From: Alkalihalophilus marmarensis DSM 21297
Lineage (GTDB): Bacteria; Bacillota; Bacilli; Bacillales; Bacillaceae_D
NCBI RefSeq assembly: GCF_000474275.2
Contig: NZ_ATAE01000003.1
Location: forward strand, 1 to 64,000
Reading direction: 5' to 3'
Length of the DNA stretch: 64,000 nt
The stretch's first letter is position 1, and the number at the start of each line of letters is the position of its first letter. Of the stretch, positions 25,444 to 33,956 are shown piece by piece. The translations under genes and the position numbers were made by a program. The notes beneath the pieces were generated by a model. That model was not told where the DNA came from. It saw only the letters and a program-made list of their open reading frames with translations, and did not search any database.

Positions 25444-25472
25444 TTGGCACAGAAAGGGCTCTATGGTATGAT
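25444..25472 (+). promoter_or_regulatory. Sigma-A promoter of the acyl-CoA synthetase gene
   Basis: TTGGCA (25444-25449), a 17-nt spacer, then TATGAT (25467-25472), 44 nt before the start codon. Confidence 0.7.
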
Positions 25473-25515
25473 ATAGTTAGAAAATTTAAATAAATCAGAA
25501 GCAGGAGGAACGATT

Positions 25516-27102
25516 ATGCATGTACCTTTAGTTTTGCTTGATTTTCTAGATCGTGCTGTTGAATTATATGGGGATAAGCCAGCTATTGTCGGAGAAGAGA
25601 GAACGCTTACATATCAGCAATTAAATGAAAGAGTACAACAATTGTCTTATGGATTAACAAAACTAGGTATTCAAAAAGGAGACAAAGTTGCTTACCTTGC
25701 TCCCAATACAGAAGATATGCTTGAAGGCTTCTATGGCGTGTTTCAGGTAGGAGCAGTGATGACTTCTTTAAATACACGATTAAAACCAGAAGATTACTTG
25801 TTTATCTTAAATCATAGTGAATCTCAAGTGCTTTTTGTTGACCAAGAATTGTACCCTCTAGTGGAGCCGGTAATTGATAAGCTAGAAACAGTAAAATACA
25901 TTATCATTCATGGAGCTAAAGAGGATCAACAAGCAGGGCTTTCATATGAGCGATGGCTCAGTCAGTTTCCAACAGACGAGTTTAAACGTGTTCCTTTAGA
26001 GGAAAATGATCTAGCAAATATTTTATATACTAGCGGTACAACAGGAAATCCCAAAGGTGTTATGTTAACGCATCGCAGCAACTACCTGCATGCTTTAAGC
26101 ACTCAGCATCATTTGCGTGTGAGTGATCAAGATACGTTGCTGCATGTATTGCCAATGTTCCATGTGAATGGATGGGGTTCGCCGTTTTATTACACAGCGA
26201 ACGGTGCAACGCAAGTAATGCTTAGAAAAATCGATCCGAAAACTATTTTTGAAAAAATCGAGAAAAATGGGGTAACCGTAGCTCATATGGCACCTACTGT
26301 TTTAAATATGCTGCTTGAATATGCTAAAACAGAAAATGTGCCGAAAAGGGATAATATGAGAGTCGTGATCGCTGGGTCTGCTCCGCCTCCTGCATTTGTA
26401 ACACGTGTGGAGGAAGAATTGGGCTGGGAGTTTATTCAAGTGTATGGAATGACTGAATCAAGCCCGCTTGTAACAACTTCTCAAATCCGTTCAGAACAGC
26501 TTTCTTTTGATGAGGCAGCGAAAGCTCGTCTAAAAGCAAAAACAGGCTATCCGATGATTGGATCAAAGTTGAAGGTTGTGAATGAATATGGTGAGAAAGT
26601 AGCGGCGGATGGCAAAAGCATCGGAGAGATTGTTGTCCGTTCAAATGGCGTTATGGAAGGCTACTGGAAAAACCCTGATGCTACGAGTGAGACGATTCGT
26701 GATGGCTGGCTGCATACGGGGGATATGGCCACTGTAGATGAACATGGTTATATGGAAATTGTTGATCGTAAAAAAGATGTAATCATCAGTGGTGGAGAAA
26801 ATATTTCTTCTATTGAAGTAGAAGGCGTCCTATATGAGCATCCTGCTGTTTTAGAAGCAGCGGTCATTGCTGTTCCTCACGAGAAGTGGGGAGAAGTTCC
26901 ACACGCTGTCGTCGTATTGCGCGAGGGACATCAGCTTACTGAAGAAGAAGTGGTTCAATTTGCTAGAAGTAAAATGGCTCATTTTAAAGCTCCTAAAAGC
27001 GTAGTATTTGCAGAAGCACTTCCAAAAACGGCCTCTGGAAAAATCCAAAAGGTTCAAATCCGTAAAGAATATTGGGGCGAAGGAGCAAGAATGGTTAACT
27101 AA
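25516..27102 (+). CDS. Acyl-CoA synthetase (AMP-forming)
   Basis: A 528-residue adenylate-forming enzyme. The P-loop is ILYTSGTTGNPKGVMLTHRS, followed by HVLPMFHVNGWG, IQVYGMTESSPLV, DGWLHTGDMATVDEHGY, DRKKDVIISGGENIS, and the catalytic Lys in PKTASGKIQK. It activates a fatty acid to acyl-CoA through acyl-AMP. Motifs fit the medium/long-chain (FadD3/AlkK-like) group. The substrate chain length cannot be told. AGGAGGA and a clear sigma-A promoter precede it; a terminator follows, so it is a single-gene unit. Confidence 0.92.
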   Translation: MHVPLVLLDFLDRAVELYGDKPAIVGEERTLTYQQLNERVQQLSYGLTKLGIQKGDKVAYLAPNTEDMLEGFYGVFQVGAVMTSLNTRLKPEDYLFILNHSESQVLFVDQELYPLVEPVIDKLETVKYIIIHGAKEDQQAGLSYERWLSQFPTDEFKRVPLEENDLANILYTSGTTGNPKGVMLTHRSNYLHALSTQHHLRVSDQDTLLHVLPMFHVNGWGSPFYYTANGATQVMLRKIDPKTIFEKIEKNGVTVAHMAPTVLNMLLEYAKTENVPKRDNMRVVIAGSAPPPAFVTRVEEELGWEFIQVYGMTESSPLVTTSQIRSEQLSFDEAAKARLKAKTGYPMIGSKLKVVNEYGEKVAADGKSIGEIVVRSNGVMEGYWKNPDATSETIRDGWLHTGDMATVDEHGYMEIVDRKKDVIISGGENISSIEVEGVLYEHPAVLEAAVIAVPHEKWGEVPHAVVVLREGHQLTEEEVVQFARSKMAHFKAPKSVVFAEALPKTASGKIQKVQIRKEYWGEGARMVN

Positions 27103-27121
27103 TAAGCGTATTTAAGAGAGG

Positions 27122-27162
27122 GAGCAGTCCAATGAGCAATCAAGTTGGACTGCTTCTTTTAT
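27122..27162 (+). terminator. Terminator after the acyl-CoA synthetase gene
   Basis: GCAGTCCAA (27124-27132) pairs with TTGGACTGC (27145-27153), followed by TTCTTTT. Confidence 0.88.
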
Positions 27163-27335
27163 TTGAGAGAATAATGTAAATAATACAGGGGATAATCTTG
27201 TAGAAAATATCGGTTCTATCAATATAGATAGTGACCTTTATTAATTTTGGAGTAGAATAAAACTAGTGAGGACGTTAGAGGGAACTAATATAAAAGGGCT
27301 TGCTTGAAAGCTCTATAAGTCTAGGAGGTTTAACC

Positions 27336-27998
27336 ATGGTGTTAGATGAATATATGCAAGAAAATTTCCCTGCTTTAACGCTTAAACCACCATTATTTTA
27401 TGATTGGAACATCTGTATTCGTTTTAAATTAGGGATGGACTATGACAGTGAAAGTGTATATGAAAACTGCCCATATTTAAAAGGGGTAAATAATAGAGCG
27501 GTAACTTTATTTGAATCTTTACATAAGCCTGATGATGAAATCCTATTAGTGATAGATGTAAATGATTTTGCTGATGGAGAAAGCTTTAAACGTACACTAA
27601 ATATCTTTTCAAAGTATGTGAAGCAGAAATCCGTTTTGTATAAGCTGCAGCAACGGAGCATTCCTTTTGTTTTCCCAGAAGATGACGACGAAGGAATATA
27701 CAGAACTCATCGATTTACTTTGAAATGCACGACTGCTGATATACGTTACAGCCCTATGATAAAAGCAATTTGTAATCAAGATATGGGGCTTAAGCCAGCT
27801 ATTTCTCATGATGTCTATTTTATAAATCTTGAAAAGGAAACCATCTTTCATATTTACGATGATCGGGGCTGTGACTTAATTGCTACATCGATTGATAGAA
27901 TACGGGCTATTTACGATAAATATAATGACTGGATATTAGACTATGATCGCAATCAAATTGATAAAGTCTTTCAAAATAATTCAATAATAGACAGGTAG
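27336..27998 (+). CDS. DUF3885 protein
   Basis: A 220-residue soluble protein from ATG 27336, seven nt after TAGGAGG. The C-terminal block VYFINLEKETIFHIYDDRGC, then YDKYNDWILDYDRNQIDKVF, is the DUF3885 signature; the start FYDWNICIRFKLG is also typical. No catalytic motif is visible and function is unknown. It is followed directly by repeat locus C and stands alone. Members often occur singly in Bacillaceae, so transfer is possible but not shown. Confidence 0.82.
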   Translation: MVLDEYMQENFPALTLKPPLFYDWNICIRFKLGMDYDSESVYENCPYLKGVNNRAVTLFESLHKPDDEILLVIDVNDFADGESFKRTLNIFSKYVKQKSVLYKLQQRSIPFVFPEDDDEGIYRTHRFTLKCTTADIRYSPMIKAICNQDMGLKPAISHDVYFINLEKETIFHIYDDRGCDLIATSIDRIRAIYDKYNDWILDYDRNQIDKVFQNNSIIDR

Positions 27999-28017
27999 GG
28001 TATTAGATTTTATTTGT

Positions 28018-28170
28018 CCGCATGCCAGCCCGGTCGCCTTCGCTTTTCTTTGTCTAGCTGCGGCTCCTTGTCCTGCGGGTAAAAACGGTGAATCGAACGA
28101 AGCAAAAAGCGCTTCTAATCGCTTCCCCTCATTTTACCGCATGCCAGCCCGGTCGCCTTCGCTTTTCTTT
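28018..28170. repeat. Intergenic structured repeat, locus C (type I with flanking direct repeats)
   Basis: A 33-34-nt direct repeat starting CCGCATGCCAGCCCGGTCGC and continuing CTTCGCTTTTCTTT stands at 28018-28051 and 28137-28170, 119 nt apart. Between them TGCGGGTAAAA (from 28073) pairs with TTTTACCGCA, and GAAGC pairs with GCTTC inside. Confidence 0.88.
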
Positions 28171-28175
28171 TTTTA

Positions 28176-28208
28176 TTCACATTTTCTTTGGGTAGGGCGT
28201 GCTATAAT
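28176..28208 (+). promoter_or_regulatory. Extended -10 promoter before the PCYCGC lipoprotein gene
   Basis: TGCTATAAT (28200-28208) is a perfect extended -10. The best -35 candidate, TTCACA at 28176, is too far (21 nt), so recognition would depend on the TGn motif. It lies just after repeat C. Confidence 0.5.
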
Positions 28209-28240
28209 ACGGGTGGTTACCTTGTGAAGGGAGAATGGAT

Positions 28241-28738
28241 ATGAAGAAAATAGGTCTTTTTCTTGTAGTTATATTATTAGCTTTTCCGGCAGCTGGGTGT
28301 TCGAATAATGGCGCGGTGGATGAGGGTTCTGATGAGCATGCTGATCATTCGATGATGATGGGCGATATTCATGAAGAAACAACATCGGCGAGCGTTTTGC
28401 CAACATTTTTAGAAAACCATCCAGATTCGATTGCACAGATTTACGAGCGTACACCTCATTATCAAGAGCTGCTTGAACATATGCCTTGCTATTGTGGATG
28501 CGGGGAATCTGTAGGTCATCGCAGCACGTTTGATTGCTTTATTAATGAGCGGGGTGAAGACGGCTCTATTGTGTGGGATGATCACGGGGCTAAATGTGGT
28601 GTTTGCCTTGAGATAGCACATGCGTCGATGGAATTGTACGATAATGGGATGTCGGAAAAAGACATTCGTGATCTTATTGATGAGCATTATAAAGAGGGGT
28701 ATGCTGAACCAACAGATACGCCGCAGCCAAATGCATAA
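28241..28738 (+). CDS. PCYCGC-motif lipoprotein
   Basis: A 165-residue lipoprotein from ATG 28241, eight nt after AAGGGAG; lipobox PAAGC gives Cys 20. A His/Met-rich stretch follows (HADHSMMMGDIHEE), then MPCYCGCGESVGHRSTFDCF and GAKCGVCLEIAHASMELY. The Cys clusters and His/Met-rich segment suggest metal binding, probably copper or heme related. The PCYCGC family is known from sporulating Firmicutes without a settled role. It lies upstream of ecsABC with its own terminator. Confidence 0.85.
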   Translation: MKKIGLFLVVILLAFPAAGCSNNGAVDEGSDEHADHSMMMGDIHEETTSASVLPTFLENHPDSIAQIYERTPHYQELLEHMPCYCGCGESVGHRSTFDCFINERGEDGSIVWDDHGAKCGVCLEIAHASMELYDNGMSEKDIRDLIDEHYKEGYAEPTDTPQPNA

Positions 28739-28748
28739 GAAAGAATAA

Positions 28749-28783
28749 GAAGTAGCCGAAATCGGTTACTTCTTACTTGTTTT
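28749..28783 (+). terminator. Terminator after the PCYCGC gene
   Basis: GAAGTA-CCGA pairs with TCGG-TACTTC around a tight loop, followed by a weak T-rich run. Confidence 0.65.
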
Positions 28784-28915
28784 ATAGAGGTTTTTAGGGT
28801 GCGAGTGGAGAAGGTAGTCATTCATTTGGTACAATCAAAAGGATATAAGGATCTTAGAATATTATATAAATGAGTAGAATAATTAGAGTTAAACCAAGGA
28901 GGCGGCAAACAAACG

Positions 28916-29659
28916 ATGAATCAACGTTTAAAAATAGAACATCTTACTGGGGGATATCACCCTAAAAAGCCAGTGCTGCATGATGTGAATTTCTCTGTTA
29001 ATCAAGAAGAGATTGTTGGATTAATCGGCTTAAATGGAGCAGGGAAAAGTACGACCATTAAACATATATTAGGACTACTTGAGCCTCATGAAGGCCGTGT
29101 CACTATTGAAGGAAAGACATTTCACGAAGCTGCTAATGAATACCGTCGTTCATATGCATACATACCTGAAACTCCGATTCTATATGATGAATTAACATTA
29201 TGGGAGCACCTTGAATTAACGGCGCTTGCTTACAATCTTGATCAAGCAGTATTTGAAGAGCGTGCAGAAGCCTTGCTTAAAGAATTTAAAATGACAAAAA
29301 TGAAAAAATGGTTTCCTAGTCATTTTTCTAAAGGGATGCGCCAAAAAGTCATGATTATGAGTGCATTTTTAGTGGAGCCGCCTGTGTATATCGTCGATGA
29401 ACCGATTGTTGGTCTTGACCCGATTGGTATTCAATCTTTTCTTAATTTCATTTCTGATATGAGAAAACGCGGTTCAGCTATCTTAATGTCTACCCATATT
29501 CTAGCAACGGCAGAACGTTACTGTGATCGGTTTGTCATCCTTCATCATGGAAAAGTGGTGCTAACTGGGACACTTGATGAAATGAGAAATCAACTTAAGA
29601 TGCCTGAAGCCACATTAGATGATATTTATATTAAGATGACAAAGGACGCGGTCCTATGA
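28916..29659 (+). CDS. ecsA: ABC transporter ATPase EcsA
   Basis: A 247-residue ATPase: Walker A GLNGAGKST near 39, signature FSKGMRQKVMI, Walker B VYIVDEPIVGLDP, switch His in MSTHILATAE. The stretch YIPETPILYDELTLWEHLEL matches EcsA. AAGGAGGCGG precedes ATG 28916. ecsB overlaps it by 4 nt. In B. subtilis the Ecs transporter affects RasP intramembrane proteolysis, secretion, competence and sporulation. Confidence 0.95.
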   Translation: MNQRLKIEHLTGGYHPKKPVLHDVNFSVNQEEIVGLIGLNGAGKSTTIKHILGLLEPHEGRVTIEGKTFHEAANEYRRSYAYIPETPILYDELTLWEHLELTALAYNLDQAVFEERAEALLKEFKMTKMKKWFPSHFSKGMRQKVMIMSAFLVEPPVYIVDEPIVGLDPIGIQSFLNFISDMRKRGSAILMSTHILATAERYCDRFVILHHGKVVLTGTLDEMRNQLKMPEATLDDIYIKMTKDAVL

Positions 29660-30876
29660 GGGATGGGATGACTCTTTGGCGTGAGCGGATCAGTTCTTAC
29701 TGGAATGAAGCAATACGTTATCTACGCTTAATCGGAAACAGCGGTTTTTTATTTACGGTTTACTTTCTCATTTTAATTGGAAGCTTCTATTATAGTCAGG
29801 CATTAGAAGAATTACCGGAAGCATTCCCTTCTTTATGGGTGTTTACAGTCATATTTGCGATTATTTTAACAAGAGGCCGTATCAGGACATTTGTGAAGCA
29901 GGCAGATGTAGTGTTTTTACTGCCTTATGAGTCCATGCTCGATCGATATTTCAGAGCTTCTCAGATCTATTCATACATTCTGCAATCTTTTGTGATGCTC
30001 GTTATCTTTATTGTCTTGGCACCACTTTTTGCATTAAGAATTTCAAATGAATCAGGAAGCTTCTGGTTTGTACTACTAATGCTGCTTATTGCAAAAGCTT
30101 GGAATGTAGCGAGCATCTGGCAGGAGCAGCGTTTTGCTAGCGGTCAGGAGAGAGGCTCACACTTCCTATTACGTCTTATAGTGAATGGAGTATTTACTTA
30201 CCTGTTATTTTCAGGTGCTGATTTCATCTATTTAATAGCCGTAGTTGGAATCATGGCGCTGTTGTACGTGTTCTATTATCAAAAACTAGCTGTGAAGCTT
30301 TCAATTAAATGGGAACATTTAATTTCGGTAGAGCAGAAAATGCTGATGTTCTTCTATCGTATTGCCAATGCATTTACGGATGTGCCGCAATTAAAGGAAC
30401 AAGTGAGAAGCCGCTCGTATTTAAACGGAATGCTCGGATTCTTATCTGCGAACAAAAAAAGCGTGTATCATTATTTATTTGCGCGAACGTTTATCCGTGC
30501 AAATGACTACTTAGGAGTGTATGTAAGACTTATCGTCGTTGCAAGCTTCTTATTAGCCATACTTCCAAACGGATGGATGGAGATTGCTGTTTTTCTTTTA
30601 TTTATGCATATGGTAATGATGCAGCTGTCTACGTTATGGTTTCATTATGATACGAATATGTGGGTAGACCTATATCCGATTGAAAAAGGAGACAGAAAAG
30701 AAGCACTTACGACGATCAGCTTCAGGCTGCTGCTCATTATGACTGCTGTCTTAACAGGAGTTTTATTGGTCAGCTCTACTTATTTAATTACAGCAATTGG
30801 CCTTGCAATAGGGATATTGTTCAGCTATCTCGGAAGCACCACATGGATTCATAAGCGCAAAAAGCAGGCATGGTAA
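29656..30876 (+). CDS. ecsB: ABC transporter membrane protein EcsB
   Basis: A 406-residue membrane protein with about 8-10 hydrophobic segments and a central charged loop (QKMLMFFYRIANAFTDVPQL). It overlaps ecsA by 4 nt (ATGA), so the pair is translationally coupled. Length and layout fit EcsB of B. subtilis. It is the channel part of the Ecs exporter. Confidence 0.93.
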   Translation: MRDGMTLWRERISSYWNEAIRYLRLIGNSGFLFTVYFLILIGSFYYSQALEELPEAFPSLWVFTVIFAIILTRGRIRTFVKQADVVFLLPYESMLDRYFRASQIYSYILQSFVMLVIFIVLAPLFALRISNESGSFWFVLLMLLIAKAWNVASIWQEQRFASGQERGSHFLLRLIVNGVFTYLLFSGADFIYLIAVVGIMALLYVFYYQKLAVKLSIKWEHLISVEQKMLMFFYRIANAFTDVPQLKEQVRSRSYLNGMLGFLSANKKSVYHYLFARTFIRANDYLGVYVRLIVVASFLLAILPNGWMEIAVFLLFMHMVMMQLSTLWFHYDTNMWVDLYPIEKGDRKEALTTISFRLLLIMTAVLTGVLLVSSTYLITAIGLAIGILFSYLGSTTWIHKRKKQAW

Positions 30877-30930
30877 ACTCATTTTGCTCATTTATTAGTA
30901 GAAAGGACTGGATATAAAAGGAGTGTGCTA

Positions 30931-31677
30931 ATGTATAAGGAAAATGCCAAAGAAGAAGTAACACGATGGAAAAGGAAGCTGTTAAAACGTCCTTCAATGG
31001 CAGGCCGTTACACAAAAAAGCTTCAAGTGAAAATGAATACAATGATACCTGAGAGGGTTCATACGGTGGTAACCACAGGTATTAAAAATATGGTTCAAGC
31101 TACGTTAACTGGAACAGAGCATACTGCCAATAAAGAACCCATGTATGATTTAAGTTTAGAAGAACGTGAAGAAAAAGTTAGACAGCTGATCAAATCATAT
31201 AAACGAACAGCAGCTGCTGAGGGGGCAGGTACTGGTGCTGGTGGCATTCTGCTTGGTTTAGCTGATTTCCCTCTATTGCTCGGAATAAAAATGAAATTTC
31301 TCTTCGATGTAGCCCAGGCATATGGCTATGATGTAAGAGATTACAGGGAAAGACTTTTTGTCTTGCGTCTTTTCCAGCTTGCCTTCTCGAGCGGAGATAA
31401 GCGTATTGAAGCTCTGAAGCGGATTGAAGAGTGGGAAGAGGAGTACAATTATCTGCCTAGTAAAAGAGAGTACATGGAGCATGTTGATTGGAAAGAGTTT
31501 CAATTAAACTATCGTGACTTTATTGATTTACCGAAAATGCTGCAGATGATACCAGGCTTTGGTGCTATCGTGGGGGCAGCAGCTAACTATCATTTTCTTG
31601 ATCTGCTTGGTGAAACAGCAATGAATAGTTACAGAATTCGATTATTTGAACAAGAAAAAAACGGAGAGGATCTGTAA
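30931..31677 (+). CDS. ecsC: EcsC family protein
   Basis: A 248-residue protein from ATG 30931 after AAAAGGAG. The middle contains the Gly/Ala-rich segment EGAGTGAGGILLGLADFPLL, followed by LGIKMKFLFDVAQAYGYDVR, the EcsC pattern. A second short hydrophobic part GFGAIVGAAANYHFL lies near the end. It follows ecsB by 48 nt. EcsC is not needed for all Ecs phenotypes in B. subtilis and its function is unknown. Confidence 0.93.
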   Translation: MYKENAKEEVTRWKRKLLKRPSMAGRYTKKLQVKMNTMIPERVHTVVTTGIKNMVQATLTGTEHTANKEPMYDLSLEEREEKVRQLIKSYKRTAAAEGAGTGAGGILLGLADFPLLLGIKMKFLFDVAQAYGYDVRDYRERLFVLRLFQLAFSSGDKRIEALKRIEEWEEEYNYLPSKREYMEHVDWKEFQLNYRDFIDLPKMLQMIPGFGAIVGAAANYHFLDLLGETAMNSYRIRLFEQEKNGEDL

Positions 31678-31698
31678 ATTGATCCCTCCGTTTTTTTG
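31656..31698. terminator. Terminator between ecsC and ccdA
   Basis: AAAAAACGGAG-GGATC pairs with GATCC-TCCGTTTTTT around the ecsC stop codon; serves both converging genes. Confidence 0.9.
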
Positions 31699-31713
31699 TG
31701 AAGAATTCTTTCA

Positions 31714-32439
31714 TTACAAATTAAAAGGTAAGTTTGTAGCAATGCGCTGCAGGTAAGCAGAAATAATACTGAACTGTCCTGTAAATAAAAGAATACCCAA
31801 TGCTACCATAATTCCCCCGCTCACTTTTTGAATCGTAGGGAGCCACTTGTTCAGGCGGCGCATTTTATCAAGAGAGCGAGACCAAAGAAGCGCTACTGCG
31901 ACAAAAGGAATGCCTAAGCCAAATGAGTACATTAAGAGTAAGAACATCCCATTCCACATTGTATCTGCCTGACTTGCTAAAAATAAAATGGATGAAAGAA
32001 CTAAACCGATACAAGGCGACCATCCCGAGCCAAATAGAAATCCAAGCAGAACAGATCCTGCAAAGCTGCTTGACTTACGTGGTTTTGCTTTTATTCGTTT
32101 ATCAGATAACAGCATCCGTATAGAAATGACGCCCATCATTTGTAAACCGAAAATCGTAATAATGATTCCGCCAATCTGCTCTATAAGTGGTCTGTAATCC
32201 CAGAAAGCCTGCCCGATGAGTGATGTGGAAAGCCCAAGCAAAAGAAAAATGCTTGTAAATCCCATTACAAAGCCCAGACTTCTCATTAAAATAATCTTTC
32301 TGTCAGCGGCCACTTCATTTCCTGTCACTTGTGTTCCAGTTAATTGTGCTAAATAAGCCGGCATTAGTGGAAATACACAAGGAGATAAAAAGGATACAAT
32401 CCCCGCAAGAAACGCAAGCCATATCGTTACTTCACCCAA
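31714..32439 (-). CDS. ccdA: CcdA/DsbD-type thiol-reductant transporter
   Basis: A 241-residue membrane protein from TTG 32439, six nt after GGAGGTG. Six membrane segments carry the two conserved cysteines: Cys in GIVSFLSPCVFPLMPAYL and in FGSGWSPCIGLVLSS. These pass electrons from cytoplasmic thioredoxin to extracytoplasmic thiol proteins for cytochrome c maturation and spore formation. No ResA or ResB-type partner is adjacent. Confidence 0.9.
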   Translation of the reverse strand: MGEVTIWLAFLAGIVSFLSPCVFPLMPAYLAQLTGTQVTGNEVAADRKIILMRSLGFVMGFTSIFLLLGLSTSLIGQAFWDYRPLIEQIGGIIITIFGLQMMGVISIRMLLSDKRIKAKPRKSSSFAGSVLLGFLFGSGWSPCIGLVLSSILFLASQADTMWNGMFLLLMYSFGLGIPFVAVALLWSRSLDKMRRLNKWLPTIQKVSGGIMVALGILLFTGQFSIISAYLQRIATNLPFNL

Positions 32440-32579
32440 TAACGTCACCTCCGTATACTACTAGTCCATGCAAAAGCAAGTAAAACTATTCTATCATTTC
32501 ACTTATGAAAGAAAAAATCCTTAAGCTTGTTCGTACAAAGTATATACCATAACTCTAATTTATTTCATTTGAAAAACAA

Positions 32580-32622
32580 TTTGTTCACTGAAGTGACAAA
32601 GAAGTGACAAAGAAGTGATAAA
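32580..32622 (+). repeat. Inverted repeat and three 11-bp tandem repeats before liaI
   Basis: GAAGTGACAAA occurs at 32590-32600 and 32601-32611, and GAAGTGATAAA at 32612-32622, each one helical turn apart. The first copy is also the right half of an inverted repeat with TTTGTTCACT (32580-32589). This lies 112 nt before the liaI start and may be where a regulator such as LiaR binds. Confidence 0.6.
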
Positions 32623-32734
32623 GGTCCGAGAGAAAGATCGGTCTAGAGGCGGAGAGAAAACCGTGCTCAGGCAAGGGGTCAATTTTGATGCTGTTTCCTA
32701 CAATAGAAGTAACGAAAGGCAAGGAGGGGTGAAA

Positions 32735-33112
32735 ATGAGAAGAGCAGCAAAAGCGTTAGGAGGAGCGATCCTATTATTCATTGGTGTAAGCATTCTCCTT
32801 AGTATGTTTGGGATTCATTTAGGAGGCTTAATCGGCTTAGTATTAGGAGCTTGGCTGATGTACCTTGGTTATACCAAATGGCAGGAAACAGGATGGTCTC
32901 CATCAAGTATTGTCTTACTAGCTCTAGGTGCCGTTATTTTATTTGGAGGAATGGGCGGTGTCGTCAGTTTGGCGATTGGCCTCTTGCTTGTTTACTTTGG
33001 CTATAAGTTAGTTGTCCAAAAAACAGAGCAGGAAGACGAAGAAGATGAAGATAACTATGGATCTGATTATGACTCTTTAGATGCAGAGTTTGACCGATTA
33101 ATAAAAAAATAA
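32735..33112 (+). CDS. liaI: LiaI-like membrane protein
   Basis: A 125-residue protein from ATG 32735, seven nt after AAGGAGGGG. Four hydrophobic segments (about 7-28, 31-45, 57-76, 79-95) precede an acidic tail (QEDEEDEDNYGSDYDSLD). In B. subtilis, LiaI anchors the PspA-type LiaH at the membrane under envelope stress. liaH follows directly. B. subtilis LiaI is similar in size and topology, but the sequence is fast-evolving, so the name rests on operon position. Confidence 0.8.
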   Translation: MRRAAKALGGAILLFIGVSILLSMFGIHLGGLIGLVLGAWLMYLGYTKWQETGWSPSSIVLLALGAVILFGGMGGVVSLAIGLLLVYFGYKLVVQKTEQEDEEDEDNYGSDYDSLDAEFDRLIKK

Positions 33113-33117
33113 TAAAT

Positions 33118-33144
33118 CAAGTGTTAAATAGCAAGTGTTAAATA
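33118..33144 (+). repeat. Tandem duplication between liaI and liaH
   Basis: CAAGTGTTAAATA (33118-33130) is repeated as GCAAGTGTTAAATA (33131-33144), directly before the liaH RBS. Probably a small slip duplication. Confidence 0.8.
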
Positions 33145-33159
33145 CAAGGAGGAATTACG

Positions 33160-33807
33160 ATGTCAGCATTGAAAAGAATTGAGCGGTATATTAAAGCAAC
33201 GATACATGAAGGATTAGATCGTATTGAAAATCCAGAAATGATGGTGAAGCAGCATATCAGAGATGTGAAAGAATCGATAAAAAAAGCTGAACGTACGATT
33301 CAAAAGCAAAGGCAGATTCAAGATATGCTTAAGCGTGATAAAGACATGACTGAAAGATTAATGGTGAAAAGAGAGGAACAGGCTGTAGATGCGTTAAAGT
33401 CTGGTGAGGATCAGCTTGCAAAAAAATTATTACTTGATAAAAAGCACCTAGCCAATCAGGTGGTTCGATATGGTGAACTGACTCATAAAAGCATGGAAGT
33501 GAAGCATTATTATGAAGTAGAAATTGAAAAGCTCCAAGATCAATATAACCAATTACGTGAAAAGAAAGTTGAACTAGCCTTAAGAATGCAGTCAGCAAAA
33601 ACACATAAACATGTAAAACCAGCTCAAAAGCAATCGTTAATAGATCTTGATGATGAATTTGAGCGATATGATGAGCAGCTGATGATAAGGGAAGATAGTG
33701 TGATAACATCATCTAGAAGTGATTTATTTGAGGCAAATAATGAATTCGAAGTAGAAGATGAAGTGCGTCGGTTAAAAGAAAAACTGAATGAACAAGCATC
33801 TCATTAA
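33160..33807 (+). CDS. liaH: PspA/IM30 family protein LiaH
   Basis: A 215-residue, almost wholly helical coiled-coil protein. It starts LKRIERYIKATIHEGLDRIE and has the PspA pattern NPEMMVKQHIRDVKESIKKA. Length and position fit LiaH, the phage-shock-like protein that assembles at damaged membranes. RBS is AAGGAGGAA. A terminator stands immediately after its stop, so liaI-liaH can be made as a short, abundant transcript. Confidence 0.93.
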   Translation: MSALKRIERYIKATIHEGLDRIENPEMMVKQHIRDVKESIKKAERTIQKQRQIQDMLKRDKDMTERLMVKREEQAVDALKSGEDQLAKKLLLDKKHLANQVVRYGELTHKSMEVKHYYEVEIEKLQDQYNQLREKKVELALRMQSAKTHKHVKPAQKQSLIDLDDEFERYDEQLMIREDSVITSSRSDLFEANNEFEVEDEVRRLKEKLNEQASH

Positions 33808-33832
33808 GCAAGGGATCCCCCTTGCTTTTTGT
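33806..33832 (+). terminator. Partial terminator inside the lia operon
   Basis: AAGCAAGGG pairs with CCCTTGCTT around ATCC and is followed by T5. It lies between liaH and liaG, which splits the operon as in B. subtilis. Confidence 0.85.
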
Positions 33833-33956
33833 TAAATAAAATGTTCAATTTTAAAAATGAATATTGGCTATAGGAAATATTTTCTATATACTTTGTAGGT
33901 GAGTTTATAAGTATCGAGTGTAACCGTGATGAAAGCTTAGTGCAGGGGAGGATTAT

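Noticed and set aside
32615-32734. A 40-codon N-terminal extension of liaI
   Set aside because: The frame begins inside the tandem repeats, is hydrophilic and lacks an RBS; ATG 32735 has AAGGAGGGG.
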